Both the position numbers and the translations under genes were made by a program. Positions 1-7,371 of a stretch of 64,000 nt of DNA are shown here, in pieces. The notes beneath the pieces are model-generated. The model saw only the letters and a list, made by a program, of their open reading frames with translations, had not been told where the DNA came from and searched no databases. Source of the DNA: Acidobacteriota bacterium (lineage in GTDB: Bacteria > Acidobacteriota > Blastocatellia > RBC074). Each line of letters begins with the position of its first letter. Position 1 is the first letter of the stretch. The stretch covers positions 1 through 64,000 of the forward strand of contig JAFDVI010000022.1 of the NCBI GenBank assembly GCA_018269055.1, given 5' to 3'.

Positions 1-45
1 TTACGCAAGTTAGACAAAACTGGCGGCTTAAAGCTTGCTGCCTGA
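1..45 (+). CDS. C-terminal end of an upstream gene, cut by the window edge
   Basis: Frame 1 is open from the first base and ends with TGA at 43-45, giving the tail LRKLDKTGGLKLAA. The next gene starts at a TTG at 35, so the two would overlap by 11 bases, as in a tightly packed operon. Fourteen residues are too few to name a family. The frame of the next gene has stops at 11-13 and 29-31, so this is either a separate gene end or a frameshifted start of that gene. In related loci a partner of NurA would be a HerA-type ATPase, but nothing seen here shows that. Confidence 0.35.
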   Translation, partial: LRKLDKTGGLKLAA

Positions 46-1249
46 GTATCTCAATCTTGTCGGGTTCGATTTAGAAAACACCATTGTCGGCCACAAGTTT
101 TTGAATCCGATTTCGTTGGACAATAATATCTGGCAGGGCAACACGCCATTGATCGCTGCCTCAGACGTAAGTCAACACATTAGCGCTGTTCCCGTGCCTG
201 CGAGATTTTTCAAACACAGCGTGCCGTTCGTTTTGAACAATGCGGCTGGGTCACTCTACAAAGGCCCCAAAGATTACGAAGCGTTATTCAACCCCAAGCC
301 AGATGAAGAATTGATACGGTGGATGCTTCTTGATCCTTCCTACCAAGAAGAACTGGAGCCAGAAGACTACAAACGCTGTGTTGCATCAGCAATGGACGTC
401 GGGCAATACAAATTTGATCTGAACTATCTGCTCAAAGCCGACCGGCGCGTTCCGCAGGTAATCTTTCGCGATGGCAGCTTGTTCCCCCAAGACGCCTATC
501 TGGACAACTACGTGATAGACAATCGGCGTGGGGAGTTCACACGCGAAGCAATTCGTGAGTTGCTCAATTGCTTCACCTACGCCCAGCAAACAGGTGTCAT
601 TTATTGCGGGGTTTCCAAAAGCATTCAGCTAAAAGTTTATAGCGCCGTTGTTGATTGGTATATCGCCAAGCACGTTGACCCAAATTGGGAAATCGAAAAC
701 TACACGCTGAATGATGGGCGCTCAATGACACTGCTGCTTTCATCGCCGGATTTCACCGCAAGCAATCTGCAAACGGCTTTGACGACCTGTTTGATTCGCC
801 GTTCATTTACGACAAGGGCAAATCTCAACACCAAAACCGACCCTGCTGATCCGGCTCCTTACTTCTTGCAGTTTGAAAAAGCCCATTCTGAGTTTGAAAT
901 TACCCCCTTCAAAAAACTGTGTAACATTGCTCATCTTTACATGTTTTTCATTGGGCATTCGAAAAGCCCGCAAGAACAACTTCCGCGCTATGAGTTTTTT
1001 CATTATGACGCCTTGGGGTCGGTTACTGAGGTTGTACAAAAGTTATTTTCCGCACTGCAACGTTGCAGCTTTATGCCGGATAACGATCACAACTTCATGA
1101 CAGATCAACCTGTTACTTACCTGATCCCGTCAGTAACGCAGCATGCTCACGATCTCTCGAAAAATGTTGGTAAATACATTGAAACCGACACTGGACAGCG
1201 GATTATGGCAAAGTACAAAGGGTTCATGCCGCACGTGAAGAAAGGTTAA
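35..1249 (+). CDS. NurA-like nuclease domain protein (putative)
   Basis: A 404-residue protein starting at TTG; an in-frame stop at 29-31 leaves no earlier start. Residues 140-200 resemble the NurA nuclease fold: a hydrophobic strand ending in FRDGSLFP (Asp146-Gly-Ser, the place of the first metal-binding Asp in NurA), a long helical stretch, then a second strand with GVSKS (192-196). NurA nucleases are manganese-dependent and work with the HerA translocase in end resection or defence complexes; that is family knowledge. The first 130 residues and the last 170 match nothing I recognise. It lies 5 bases ahead of the dpdA-like gene and must be co-transcribed, which suggests a restriction or resection role in a DNA-modification system. 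The family call is by motif only and could be wrong; the reading frame itself is convincing. Confidence 0.55.
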   Translation: MLPEYLNLVGFDLENTIVGHKFLNPISLDNNIWQGNTPLIAASDVSQHISAVPVPARFFKHSVPFVLNNAAGSLYKGPKDYEALFNPKPDEELIRWMLLDPSYQEELEPEDYKRCVASAMDVGQYKFDLNYLLKADRRVPQVIFRDGSLFPQDAYLDNYVIDNRRGEFTREAIRELLNCFTYAQQTGVIYCGVSKSIQLKVYSAVVDWYIAKHVDPNWEIENYTLNDGRSMTLLLSSPDFTASNLQTALTTCLIRRSFTTRANLNTKTDPADPAPYFLQFEKAHSEFEITPFKKLCNIAHLYMFFIGHSKSPQEQLPRYEFFHYDALGSVTEVVQKLFSALQRCSFMPDNDHNFMTDQPVTYLIPSVTQHAHDLSKNVGKYIETDTGQRIMAKYKGFMPHVKKG

Positions 1250-1254
1250 ATCGC

Positions 1255-2283
1255 TTGGAAATCGTTGCAGGTCTAACTCTTAAAAGCCTGACGCCTCGCA
1301 TTTGGGATGCTCAGTCAGAATACCATTTGCCTGCGCTCAAAGCTGTCATGCTTTCTTATGCGGATTTCCATCGCATGCCGCGCCAACGGCAATTAGCGAT
1401 GGAGCAAGGATTGCACAAGCACTTTGGCATACCGCGAAAGATCAAAATCTATTTGGATAACGGCGCTTTCTATTTCATCTCGCGCGATGGCGAAACGCCC
1501 AGAAAAGAGTACGAAGAATTTGTCGCCCAGGCCAAACCCGACTGGTGGCCGATTCCGCAAGATTTCATCCCAACCCCTCAAATGTCTCAGTATTTGCGGC
1601 GGAAATGTTATGAACGCACGATGCAGGTGAATTGTGATTACCAACACGATGGCTTTGTGCCGGTCGTGCATGTCGGTCAATATCTGGAAAAGTATTTTCA
1701 GGACATACAAACCAATGAGCGGTTGTTAGCCAAGCCGACGATTGCGCTCGGCGGCATCGTACCGAACCTGTTGCGTTCGCCCAAAGCACTGCCTTACGCC
1801 AAAATCATCAATAACATTCGACGGATTCGTGAGGTGTTCAGCAACAAACAGATTCACGTCTTTGGTATTGGAGGCACAGCGACGCTTCACATAGCGGCTT
1901 TGCTAAGAATGGACTCCGTTGATTCAAGCGGATGGCGGAACCGTGCCGCACGCGGCATCGTGCAGCTTCCCGGCAGCGGTGATCGGATGGTGGCCGATTT
2001 AGGAAGTTGGCGTGGTCGAAAACCTAGCAAAGAGGAATGGGAAACTCTTGCAGCCTGCCCGTGTCCGGCTTGCAAGGCGTATGGGATAGAAGGATTGAAA
2101 GCCAAATTAGTTCATGGGTTTTGCAACCGAGCAGCCCATAATTTGTGGATATTACTCGAGGAAAAGCGCCTTATTGAGAAGCATCTCGCCAATGGAAAAT
2201 ACGAGAAGTGGTACAAACACCACTTAGACAATACGATATACCTTCCTCTCATTGAACAAACTCTATCAATGAATAGTGCTTGA
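1255..2283 (+). CDS. dpdA: DpdA-like tRNA-guanine transglycosylase family protein (DNA 7-deazaguanine insertion)
   Basis: A 342-residue TIM-barrel transglycosylase of the TGT superfamily. Seen directly: IYLDNGAF with Asp68 where TGT has its DSGGF general acid/base; FGIGGTATL followed by DSVDSSGWRNRAARG, where Asp223 aligns with the nucleophilic Asp before the TGT ...R.AR loop; and the zinc site CPCPAC (Cys268, Cys270, Cys273) with His295 in AAHNLW. The protein is shorter than bacterial Tgt (about 370-380 residues) and has the VDSSGW signature instead of the tRNA-type DCVxPTR, which points to DpdA, the enzyme that exchanges guanine for preQ0 in DNA. Start TTG at 1255 has a good ribosome site (GAAGAAAGG) inside the preceding gene. 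Neighbour is a NurA-like protein; preQ0 synthesis and other dpd genes are not in the window. Alternative: an archaeosine-type or phage DpdA subgroup. Confidence 0.82.
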   Translation: MEIVAGLTLKSLTPRIWDAQSEYHLPALKAVMLSYADFHRMPRQRQLAMEQGLHKHFGIPRKIKIYLDNGAFYFISRDGETPRKEYEEFVAQAKPDWWPIPQDFIPTPQMSQYLRRKCYERTMQVNCDYQHDGFVPVVHVGQYLEKYFQDIQTNERLLAKPTIALGGIVPNLLRSPKALPYAKIINNIRRIREVFSNKQIHVFGIGGTATLHIAALLRMDSVDSSGWRNRAARGIVQLPGSGDRMVADLGSWRGRKPSKEEWETLAACPCPACKAYGIEGLKAKLVHGFCNRAAHNLWILLEEKRLIEKHLANGKYEKWYKHHLDNTIYLPLIEQTLSMNSA

Positions 2284-2326
2284 GAAACTGCTTTTACTTC
2301 ACACCATGCAAGGTGTTGCCCCTCTC

Positions 2327-2818
2327 TTATGGTTGTTGCTTGCGCAGCCTGTCTCTTTCAAGCATTTCGTCGTAAAGTTTCTGTGAGATGTGGAAGCTGG
2401 TTTTAGGCAACTGCGCCATCACGGCGGGCAAATCAATCAGGTTGCGGCGGGCGGCCAATTCCAGAATGGCGAGTGTGGGAATAATCGTCAACCCAGCGCG
2501 TTGGGCTTCGCGGCGGGCGTCTTTATCGTCAACCAGGATTCCGTCGGCGACGAGTTCAATCGCCAAGGCAATTGCTTCGCGTTCACCCGCGTGAATCTCA
2601 ATGACGGGAACGTAGCTGCTCGCATCTACGGCGCAAATTTCCAGCCAAGCGGGACGGGCTTGCATCCAGTCTTTAACCTTTTGCGGTGTATTCGTGCCTT
2701 GCAATTCGTGAGAGATTTCCGGGGGAATGATGACCTGACTGAAGAGGGTTTCGAGCAAATGGACAGCTTCAAGCTCGATCAAATAACGCAGCGGCGTTGT
2801 ATCTGAAACGACGATCAT
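2327..2818 (-). CDS. PIN-domain toxin, DUF3368 family
   Basis: A 163-residue PIN-like ribonuclease. The start MIVVSDTTPL carries the first acidic metal ligand (Asp6) in the SDTxPL pattern typical of DUF3368; GERE (Glu79) and LVDDKDAR (Asp97, Asp98, Asp100) supply the remaining acidic residues. VapC-like PIN proteins cleave RNA and are neutralised by a co-transcribed antitoxin. The gene lies 9 bases behind the UPF0175 gene, the usual antitoxin-first order. It converges on the dpdA-like gene, so it is not part of that operon. Tail is rich in Arg/Lys/Gln. Confidence 0.88.
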   Translation of the reverse strand: MIVVSDTTPLRYLIELEAVHLLETLFSQVIIPPEISHELQGTNTPQKVKDWMQARPAWLEICAVDASSYVPVIEIHAGEREAIALAIELVADGILVDDKDARREAQRAGLTIIPTLAILELAARRNLIDLPAVMAQLPKTSFHISQKLYDEMLERDRLRKQQP

Positions 2819-2827
2819 CTGGAAAAA

Positions 2828-3109
2828 TTATTGTTGTTGCTGTTGCAGCAAGGCCTCCAATGCGTCGGTATCACGCTCCAGTTCTTCCATCGTGTAGCCA
2901 TCCTTGACGTCGTTGTCTTTGAAAAACTGATAGAGCGTTTCGCGGTCGGGCAAGTTCAAGGCTTCCATCACCTGCTTGCCGGTGATGCGATTTAACTCAT
3001 ACGCCTTGATCGTCGCCAATTCGAGCAACCGGCGAGAAAGCGAAACATTGCCGCCGCTCTGAATGGCAACGGCGATGTTTTCGGGAATGGTTAATACAGC
3101 TCGTTCCAT
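2828..3109 (-). CDS. UPF0175 family antitoxin
   Basis: A 93-residue protein with the UPF0175 layout: an N-terminal strand region (MERAVLTIPENIA), a helical region reading LLELATIKAYELNRITG that usually acts as DNA binding, then ETLYQFFKDNDV and YTMEELERDTDAL, the family's C-terminal acidic helix that contacts the PIN partner. It ends in five glutamines encoded by a CAA/CAG run. UPF0175 proteins are regularly found directly upstream of DUF3368 PIN toxins, as here. The promoter would lie in the 93 bases between this start and the oxidoreductase relic at 3203-3247. Confidence 0.86.
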   Translation of the reverse strand: MERAVLTIPENIAVAIQSGGNVSLSRRLLELATIKAYELNRITGKQVMEALNLPDRETLYQFFKDNDVKDGYTMEELERDTDALEALLQQQQQ

Positions 3110-3202
3110 AAATCACCTCTTCAGCTCTAAGCATACTTGAGTTGTGCAAGCACCGGCAGTGCGTGGTTTACGGTTTCTACGAAAGCCACGCTCATAATGC
3201 CA

Positions 3203-3247
3203 TCAGGCAAAACGGAAACCCCGCTTCGTCATCGGCAGTGCGCGAAC
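3203..3247 (-). pseudogene. Relic: last 14 residues of a molybdopterin hydroxylase-like protein (copy C)
   Basis: On the minus strand this reads VRALPMTKRGFRFA followed by TGA, beginning 8 bases after the stop codon of the Gfo/Idh/MocA gene at 3255. The same ending occurs at 4922-4978 (IRAIPMTKQGFGFA, stop) and at 6424-6594 (IRTLPMTTQGFSFG, stop), where enough upstream sequence remains to recognise the C-terminus of an isoquinoline 1-oxidoreductase/xanthine-dehydrogenase-type large subunit. There is no start codon or ribosome site of its own, so it is not a working gene. Confidence 0.6.
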
Positions 3248-3254
3248 AGCCACT

Positions 3255-4655
3255 TTATTTCAATTTCAGTTGCACTGGATCCCAGTGAATGATTTTTTTC
3301 TTGAAATAACTTTCGTTGCAAGCCAAAGCGGGGGCCGCCGCCCTAAATCCAAATTCAGCATCTTCAACCACAGGTTTGCTCGTTCTGATGGCATCAAAGA
3401 AATTCGTAAAGTGGTCTAAATGGTCGCTATACCCTTCAGGGGCTCTGAAAATAATATCCGCTTTGGTTTTCTTATTTCGTTGTTCCGCCGTCCACTTTGC
3501 GTCGTATTCTTTTTGCAAATCCTCTTGCATCTTTTTCGAGAAGGTGAAAAGCGAGTCGTACCCACCGAATCCTGGCGCCTCTGGCATCAAGCTATGTTTG
3601 ACGGTGATATTATTTCCTCTGACGACGATAATGCCTTCTGACCCGACCAACTGAATGATCTCTTGTCCGCCCGTACCACTGATGAAATTGACTTGTAAGG
3701 TCATTTGGAAAGCTGCGTGTTCTTTGCTGTCGGGATATTGCAAAACTCCTGACATCACATCGGGCATATTGCGCCCGTCTTTCCAGTAGCTGAATTGACC
3801 AGTGCTGTAAATGGATTCCGGGCCTTTGGAATTGGTAATCAAGTGCGAGCCGCTCAATAAATGAATGAATAGATCGCCCGCTACCCCGGTTCCGACTTCT
3901 TTGAAAGCGCGCCACCAAAAGAATTTCTTGGCATCAAACGCCATTTTCTGAGTTGCTTCAATAAACTTATCCCAGTTGGTGGTCATGGCATCGGCATCTT
4001 TGGGAATCGTGTACTCCCATGCCCCGATAGAACTTTGTCTGTCGTAGACGGCATTGACCATATTGAGTTTGCCAATTTCACCCGCCGCCAACAGTTCTTT
4101 GGCTTTGAGGTAACCGATGCTACTGACCCGTTGGCTGCCGACTTGGAACACTTTCCCCGATTTTTTCGCGGCTGCCATGACGGGATACCCTTCGGCGATT
4201 TTGTAAACCATCGGCTTTTCGCAGTACACATTTTTGCCTTTCGCCAGCGCGTCTAAAGTAATCCGCGAATGCCAAACATCGTGAGTAGCGATGATCACCG
4301 CATCAATGTCCTTTTTATCTAAAAGGTCTTTGTAGTTGCGCGTCGTGTAAAGGTCGTTGCCAAATCTTTCTTTGGCATTTTCAAGCCTGCCCGTATACAG
4401 ATCACAAATCCCTGCCAACTCAACGCCCGGTACCTTCAGTGCGGTATCAAGGTCCATGTGTCCTTGCACGCCATAACCAATCACGCCGAGGCGGATTTTG
4501 TCGTTGGCTGAGATTTTCCGTTCATAGCGCAAAATTCGTTCTTCCGCTTTTTTTCGTGCGGCAAGTGAAACCAAAGGCGTTGCGGCAGTCGCCAGACTGG
4601 TGGCCGCGATGGTTCGTAAAAATCTTCTTCTTGAGGATGAGTTATCGTTTTGCAT
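3255..4655 (-). CDS. Tat-exported Gfo/Idh/MocA family oxidoreductase
   Basis: A 466-residue NAD(P)-dependent sugar or cyclitol dehydrogenase-like protein. The N-terminus has a twin-arginine signal (RRRFLRTIAATSLATAATPL), so it is exported folded, probably with its cofactor. The Rossmann fold begins at RLGVIGYGVQGHMD; CEKPMVYK carries the EKP catalytic lysine of the family, and the C-terminal alpha/beta domain follows to residue 460. Exported members are abundant in Acidobacteriota, Planctomycetota and Bacteroidota, where they are linked to glycan breakdown; the substrate here is unknown. It follows the PQQ-propeller gene on the same strand after about 320 bases. The stop is followed at once by relic C. 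Confidence 0.9.
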   Translation of the reverse strand: MQNDNSSSRRRFLRTIAATSLATAATPLVSLAARKKAEERILRYERKISANDKIRLGVIGYGVQGHMDLDTALKVPGVELAGICDLYTGRLENAKERFGNDLYTTRNYKDLLDKKDIDAVIIATHDVWHSRITLDALAKGKNVYCEKPMVYKIAEGYPVMAAAKKSGKVFQVGSQRVSSIGYLKAKELLAAGEIGKLNMVNAVYDRQSSIGAWEYTIPKDADAMTTNWDKFIEATQKMAFDAKKFFWWRAFKEVGTGVAGDLFIHLLSGSHLITNSKGPESIYSTGQFSYWKDGRNMPDVMSGVLQYPDSKEHAAFQMTLQVNFISGTGGQEIIQLVGSEGIIVVRGNNITVKHSLMPEAPGFGGYDSLFTFSKKMQEDLQKEYDAKWTAEQRNKKTKADIIFRAPEGYSDHLDHFTNFFDAIRTSKPVVEDAEFGFRAAAPALACNESYFKKKIIHWDPVQLKLK

Positions 4656-4921
4656 GATGTTGTTTCGTTAAGTTATCTGACTGACAGCGAAATCATTGAG
4701 TCTTTGAGGGTTTGAAAGCCACCTCAGTGTTTTTGCTTTACCAGAATGCAGATCGTACGACTCTTTTACAAGGAAACTTTGACAGACTCGAAGGTTTCCA
4801 TAAACCGTCGAGCGAAATCAATGGATGAGGCGCGTGGCTGGCTGGAATGATGCACGCGCGCAACGGACTTCATCTTCGAGCGTCATTGCAGGTGATTCGT
4901 CTTCGATTTCTTTCATCACGA

Positions 4922-4978
4922 TTACGCGAAACCGAAGCCTTGCTTCGTCATCGGTATTGCGCGGATGCGTTCGATTAG
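4922..4978 (-). pseudogene. Relic: last 18 residues of a molybdopterin hydroxylase-like protein (copy B)
   Basis: The minus strand reads [18 protein letters not shown] then TAA. Its first codon overlaps the stop codon of the PQQ-propeller gene (4975-4977). It matches the end of relic A (REHIRTLPMTTQGFSFG) and relic C. Between this relic and the start of the next gene at 4655 there are about 270 bases in which I see no gene, only a possible leader for the downstream Gfo/Idh/MocA gene. Confidence 0.62.
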
Positions 4979-6393
4979 TGTGACACGCTGAAGCAATACA
5001 TGCTTTTGCGGGTTCGCACGTAAACGCGGCCATTGGTCAGGGCGGGAGTCGCGCTGATTTCATCGCCGAGGTCGTTGACGGCCAGCACTTCCCATTCGCC
5101 GCCGGCTTTGAGAACCGTAAGCTTTCCTTCGGTGTTTGCGAGAAAGACTTTCCCGTCTGCGGCTACGGGTGAGGCATAGTATTCTCCCAATGCGTTGGGG
5201 CTGCGGCCCTGTTTCAGCAGGCGGCCTGTTGCAGGATCAACAGAGGTGATGATTCCGCCAGTTTTCACCATGTAATACACGTCTTGATACAGCAACGGTG
5301 CGGGAATGTATGGGATGTTCTTCTGAAGGCGCCATCGAATTGCTTTTGCGTCAAGTTGGCCGCGCGCGTTGCCGGGGGAAACAGCGATCGTTCCCCATTC
5401 GCCCACATCAAATGACCGCACCTTGTCCCATTCCTCGGCGACGATGAAGTTGTCATCGTTTTCATCAACCCAGCCAAAATGCTCTCCAAAATCCGGGTCT
5501 TTCAGAAACTCCGCTTTTGAAATGTGCCCATCTTTGTTCGTGTCGTATTTTTCCAGTGCGGCGGCAAAAGTCGGCAACGACGGTTCATTGCTTCCCAGCG
5601 TAGAAATCAACAATATGTCACCGTGTGCCAGCGGTGTGCCCATGGAACCACCCGATGCCACCGGCAACCACCAGCGCTGTGATCCGGACGCAAGGTCGTA
5701 AGCATCAAGCCGCGTTGAACCGAGCACAATCAGGTCGGCGCGCCCATTACTGGCAGTTTCCGGTCGAAAGACCATCGGCGTGGCCCAGCCAATCGAAATT
5801 CCTGGCCGATCTGTTTTCCACCGCAAACGTCCCGTCGCGCGGTCGAGCGCAATGACAAACGATTTCGCCACTTGATCGCATACCAATACCACTGCATCCC
5901 CTGCGATGATGGGCGAGCCTGCCATTCCATAGAAATTCTTGAACGGGCCGAGCGGGTGACGCCAACGCACTTGCCCTTCATTGTTGTAAGCAACCAGTCC
6001 GAATTCAGGAAAGAACGCCACAACGCCATTGGCGTCGGCTGCTGGAGTGGGCGAGGCCGGGTCATTGGCTTTGTACGCGCCTTGCTCCCGATCGCGTTTG
6101 ATTTCGCGTCGCCATAATTCCCGGCCCGTCCGCGTGTCCAAACAGAATGTAATTAACCGCTCGCCTTCGCTGGCAGTGCCGTAAAGCCGGGTTCCCAGCA
6201 CGACCGGAGAGGATTGCCCAAATGGTATGGATGCTTTCCAGGCGATGTTTTTCGTAGGCGAAAACTCGACCGGATACCCTGTGGACGAATCAACACCAGA
6301 CCCGTTCGGCCCGCGAAACTGCGTCCATTGGGCGTCTGCGCGAATAGCGGTCAGAATCAACAGAAGACAGAACAAAACGAATGAGCGGACCAT
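4975..6393 (-). CDS. Secreted PQQ-type beta-propeller protein with two EF hands
   Basis: A 472-residue exported protein. Residues 1-21 form a signal peptide ([21 protein letters not shown]). Propeller blades with the PQQ/outer-membrane-propeller pattern follow, for example [19 protein letters not shown] and [10 protein letters not shown] pair of calcium-binding loops is inserted in the middle: [14 protein letters not shown] and [14 protein letters not shown]. Such proteins occur widely beside Gfo/Idh/MocA enzymes in Acidobacteriota and Planctomycetota; they may bind a quinone cofactor or act as scaffolds, and no catalytic residue is evident. The stop codon overlaps relic B and the start lies 30 bases behind relic A, so the gene is bracketed by the two relics. 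Confidence 0.88.
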   Translation of the reverse strand: MVRSFVLFCLLLILTAIRADAQWTQFRGPNGSGVDSSTGYPVEFSPTKNIAWKASIPFGQSSPVVLGTRLYGTASEGERLITFCLDTRTGRELWRREIKRDREQGAYKANDPASPTPAADANGVVAFFPEFGLVAYNNEGQVRWRHPLGPFKNFYGMAGSPIIAGDAVVLVCDQVAKSFVIALDRATGRLRWKTDRPGISIGWATPMVFRPETASNGRADLIVLGSTRLDAYDLASGSQRWWLPVASGGSMGTPLAHGDILLISTLGSNEPSLPTFAAALEKYDTNKDGHISKAEFLKDPDFGEHFGWVDENDDNFIVAEEWDKVRSFDVGEWGTIAVSPGNARGQLDAKAIRWRLQKNIPYIPAPLLYQDVYYMVKTGGIITSVDPATGRLLKQGRSPNALGEYYASPVAADGKVFLANTEGKLTVLKAGGEWEVLAVNDLGDEISATPALTNGRVYVRTRKSMYCFSVSH

Positions 6394-6423
6394 AGAAATT
6401 GTAGCCCTCCTGAAATGTCCTAT

Positions 6424-6594
6424 TTATCCAAAGCTAAAGCCCTGCGTTGTCATCGGCAACGTACGAATGTGTTCACGGGTTGCCGAAAACACTGCATTCG
6501 CAATCGCAGGCAGAATCGGCGGCAAGGCCGGTTCGCCCAAGCCCGTCGGCGAATAGTTGGTTATCAGAAACTGTACTTCAACGGGTGGCGTTTC
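6424..6594 (-). pseudogene. C-terminal fragment of an isoquinoline 1-oxidoreductase/xanthine dehydrogenase-type large subunit (relic A)
   Basis: About 56 codons on the minus strand: ETPPVEVQFLITNYSP, then TGLGEPALPPILPAIANAVF, then SATREHIRTLPM and QGFSFG before the stop. GxGEPxxPPIxPAxANAxF followed by (K/R)xIRxLP is the well-known end of the molybdopterin-binding large subunit of IorB-type hydroxylases. The usual protein has about 700 residues, so over 90 percent is missing. The fragment overlaps the last codons of the CMD-family gene in another frame (that gene stops at 6578), so the join falls near 6580-6600. It is the longest of three similar relics. Confidence 0.8.
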
Positions 6595-6949
6595 CGCCAT
6601 CTTCACCAGCGGGTTTCGAAAATAATTCCTTTGCAAGCAGGATGGCGTTCATTGCATTTGGCCAGCCGGAATAAAACGCCAGATGCGTAATGACTTCGAC
6701 CAGTTCTTCCCTGGTCAGGCCATTTTCGACGGCTTTTCCCAGATGAAAACGCAACTGCTCCGTGCGATTCAATGCGATCAAGGCAGTCACTGTGATCAGG
6801 CTGCGGTCGCGTTTGGATAAGCCTTCACGTTCCCAGACATCCCCAAATAACACATCATCCGTTAATTCGACCAGTTTTGGCGCGAAGTCTCCGAGCAGGT
6901 TTTCAATTGCAGATGGTTCTTTGTTCATACGGATTGTTCCACAGATCAC
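6578..6949 (-). CDS. Carboxymuconolactone decarboxylase (CMD) family protein
   Basis: A 123-residue protein with the CMD fold: LVELTDDVLFGDVWEREGLS, then RDRSLITVTALIALNRTEQL and EELVEVITHLAFYSGWPNAMNAI. The family's conserved His in HLAFYSGWP is present. The CxxC of AhpD-type peroxidases is absent, so a decarboxylase-like or non-redox role is more likely. The GTG start at 6949 overlaps the stop of the preceding gene (GTGA), suggesting translational coupling; an ATG at 6928 is an alternative. Its last residues (KPAGEDGGNATR) run into relic A in another frame, so the native C-terminus may have been replaced by the join. Confidence 0.88.
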   Translation of the reverse strand: MICGTIRMNKEPSAIENLLGDFAPKLVELTDDVLFGDVWEREGLSKRDRSLITVTALIALNRTEQLRFHLGKAVENGLTREELVEVITHLAFYSGWPNAMNAILLAKELFSKPAGEDGGNATR

Positions 6950-7347
6950 TTTGCTTTCGCGCCGAGCAGAATGGGTGTTGTCTCGACCAGTTTGAGCGAT
7001 TTCACCATCTGCTGTGTGGCGGTTTTGTACTTTTTGAAATGCGGCGTTTCGAGATGTGCGTGGTAAGACTCCTCACTCGCGTATGTTTCAAAAATACGGA
7101 TGCGCGTGGGATGCTCTTTTTCCGCGACGGCATACAAGGTCAGGACGCCCGGCTCCACGCGAATCGCAGTCTCAATTCCTTCCTTCAAAAAGACTTTGTA
7201 ATTTTCCAACTGCGCCGGATCAATTTCGAGTTCGGCGATTCGTACCAGAGGTTCTTGTTTTTGCATTGTCAGTACGCTCCCGTGTGCACTTGCCAGAAAT
7301 AGCGTCAGCGCACACGCACCAACCTTCAACAATAGTTTCGTTTTCAT
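6946..7347 (-). CDS. Exported ABM-domain (antibiotic biosynthesis monooxygenase-like) protein
   Basis: A 133-residue protein from the ATG at 7347, which has GAAAGGGA just upstream; an earlier ATG at 7365 lacks this site. A signal peptide (MKTKLLLKVGACALTLFLASAHG) precedes one ABM ferredoxin-like domain: LVRIAELEIDPAQLENYKVF, then EPGVLTLYAVAEKEHP, RIRIFETYAS and HFKKYKTATQQMV. YgiN-type members are cofactor-free quinol monooxygenases. Export is common among acidobacterial members. It is coupled to the CMD-family gene by a 4-base overlap and lies 24 bases after the Gfo/Idh/MocA gene upstream, so the three look like one operon. Confidence 0.85.
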   Translation of the reverse strand: MKTKLLLKVGACALTLFLASAHGSVLTMQKQEPLVRIAELEIDPAQLENYKVFLKEGIETAIRVEPGVLTLYAVAEKEHPTRIRIFETYASEESYHAHLETPHFKKYKTATQQMVKSLKLVETTPILLGAKAK

Positions 7348-7371
7348 CGTTTCCCTTTCCATCAACCGGGC

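Noticed and set aside
2327-3109. PIN/UPF0175 pair as part of the DNA-modification cluster
   Set aside because: It lies on the opposite strand with its own expected promoter and forms a complete ordinary toxin-antitoxin pair.
3203-6594. The three relics considered as attachment sites of an integrase-driven element
   Set aside because: No integrase gene or tRNA target is present and the copies differ at several bases; they read in frame as homologous protein ends, so gene relics are the better explanation.
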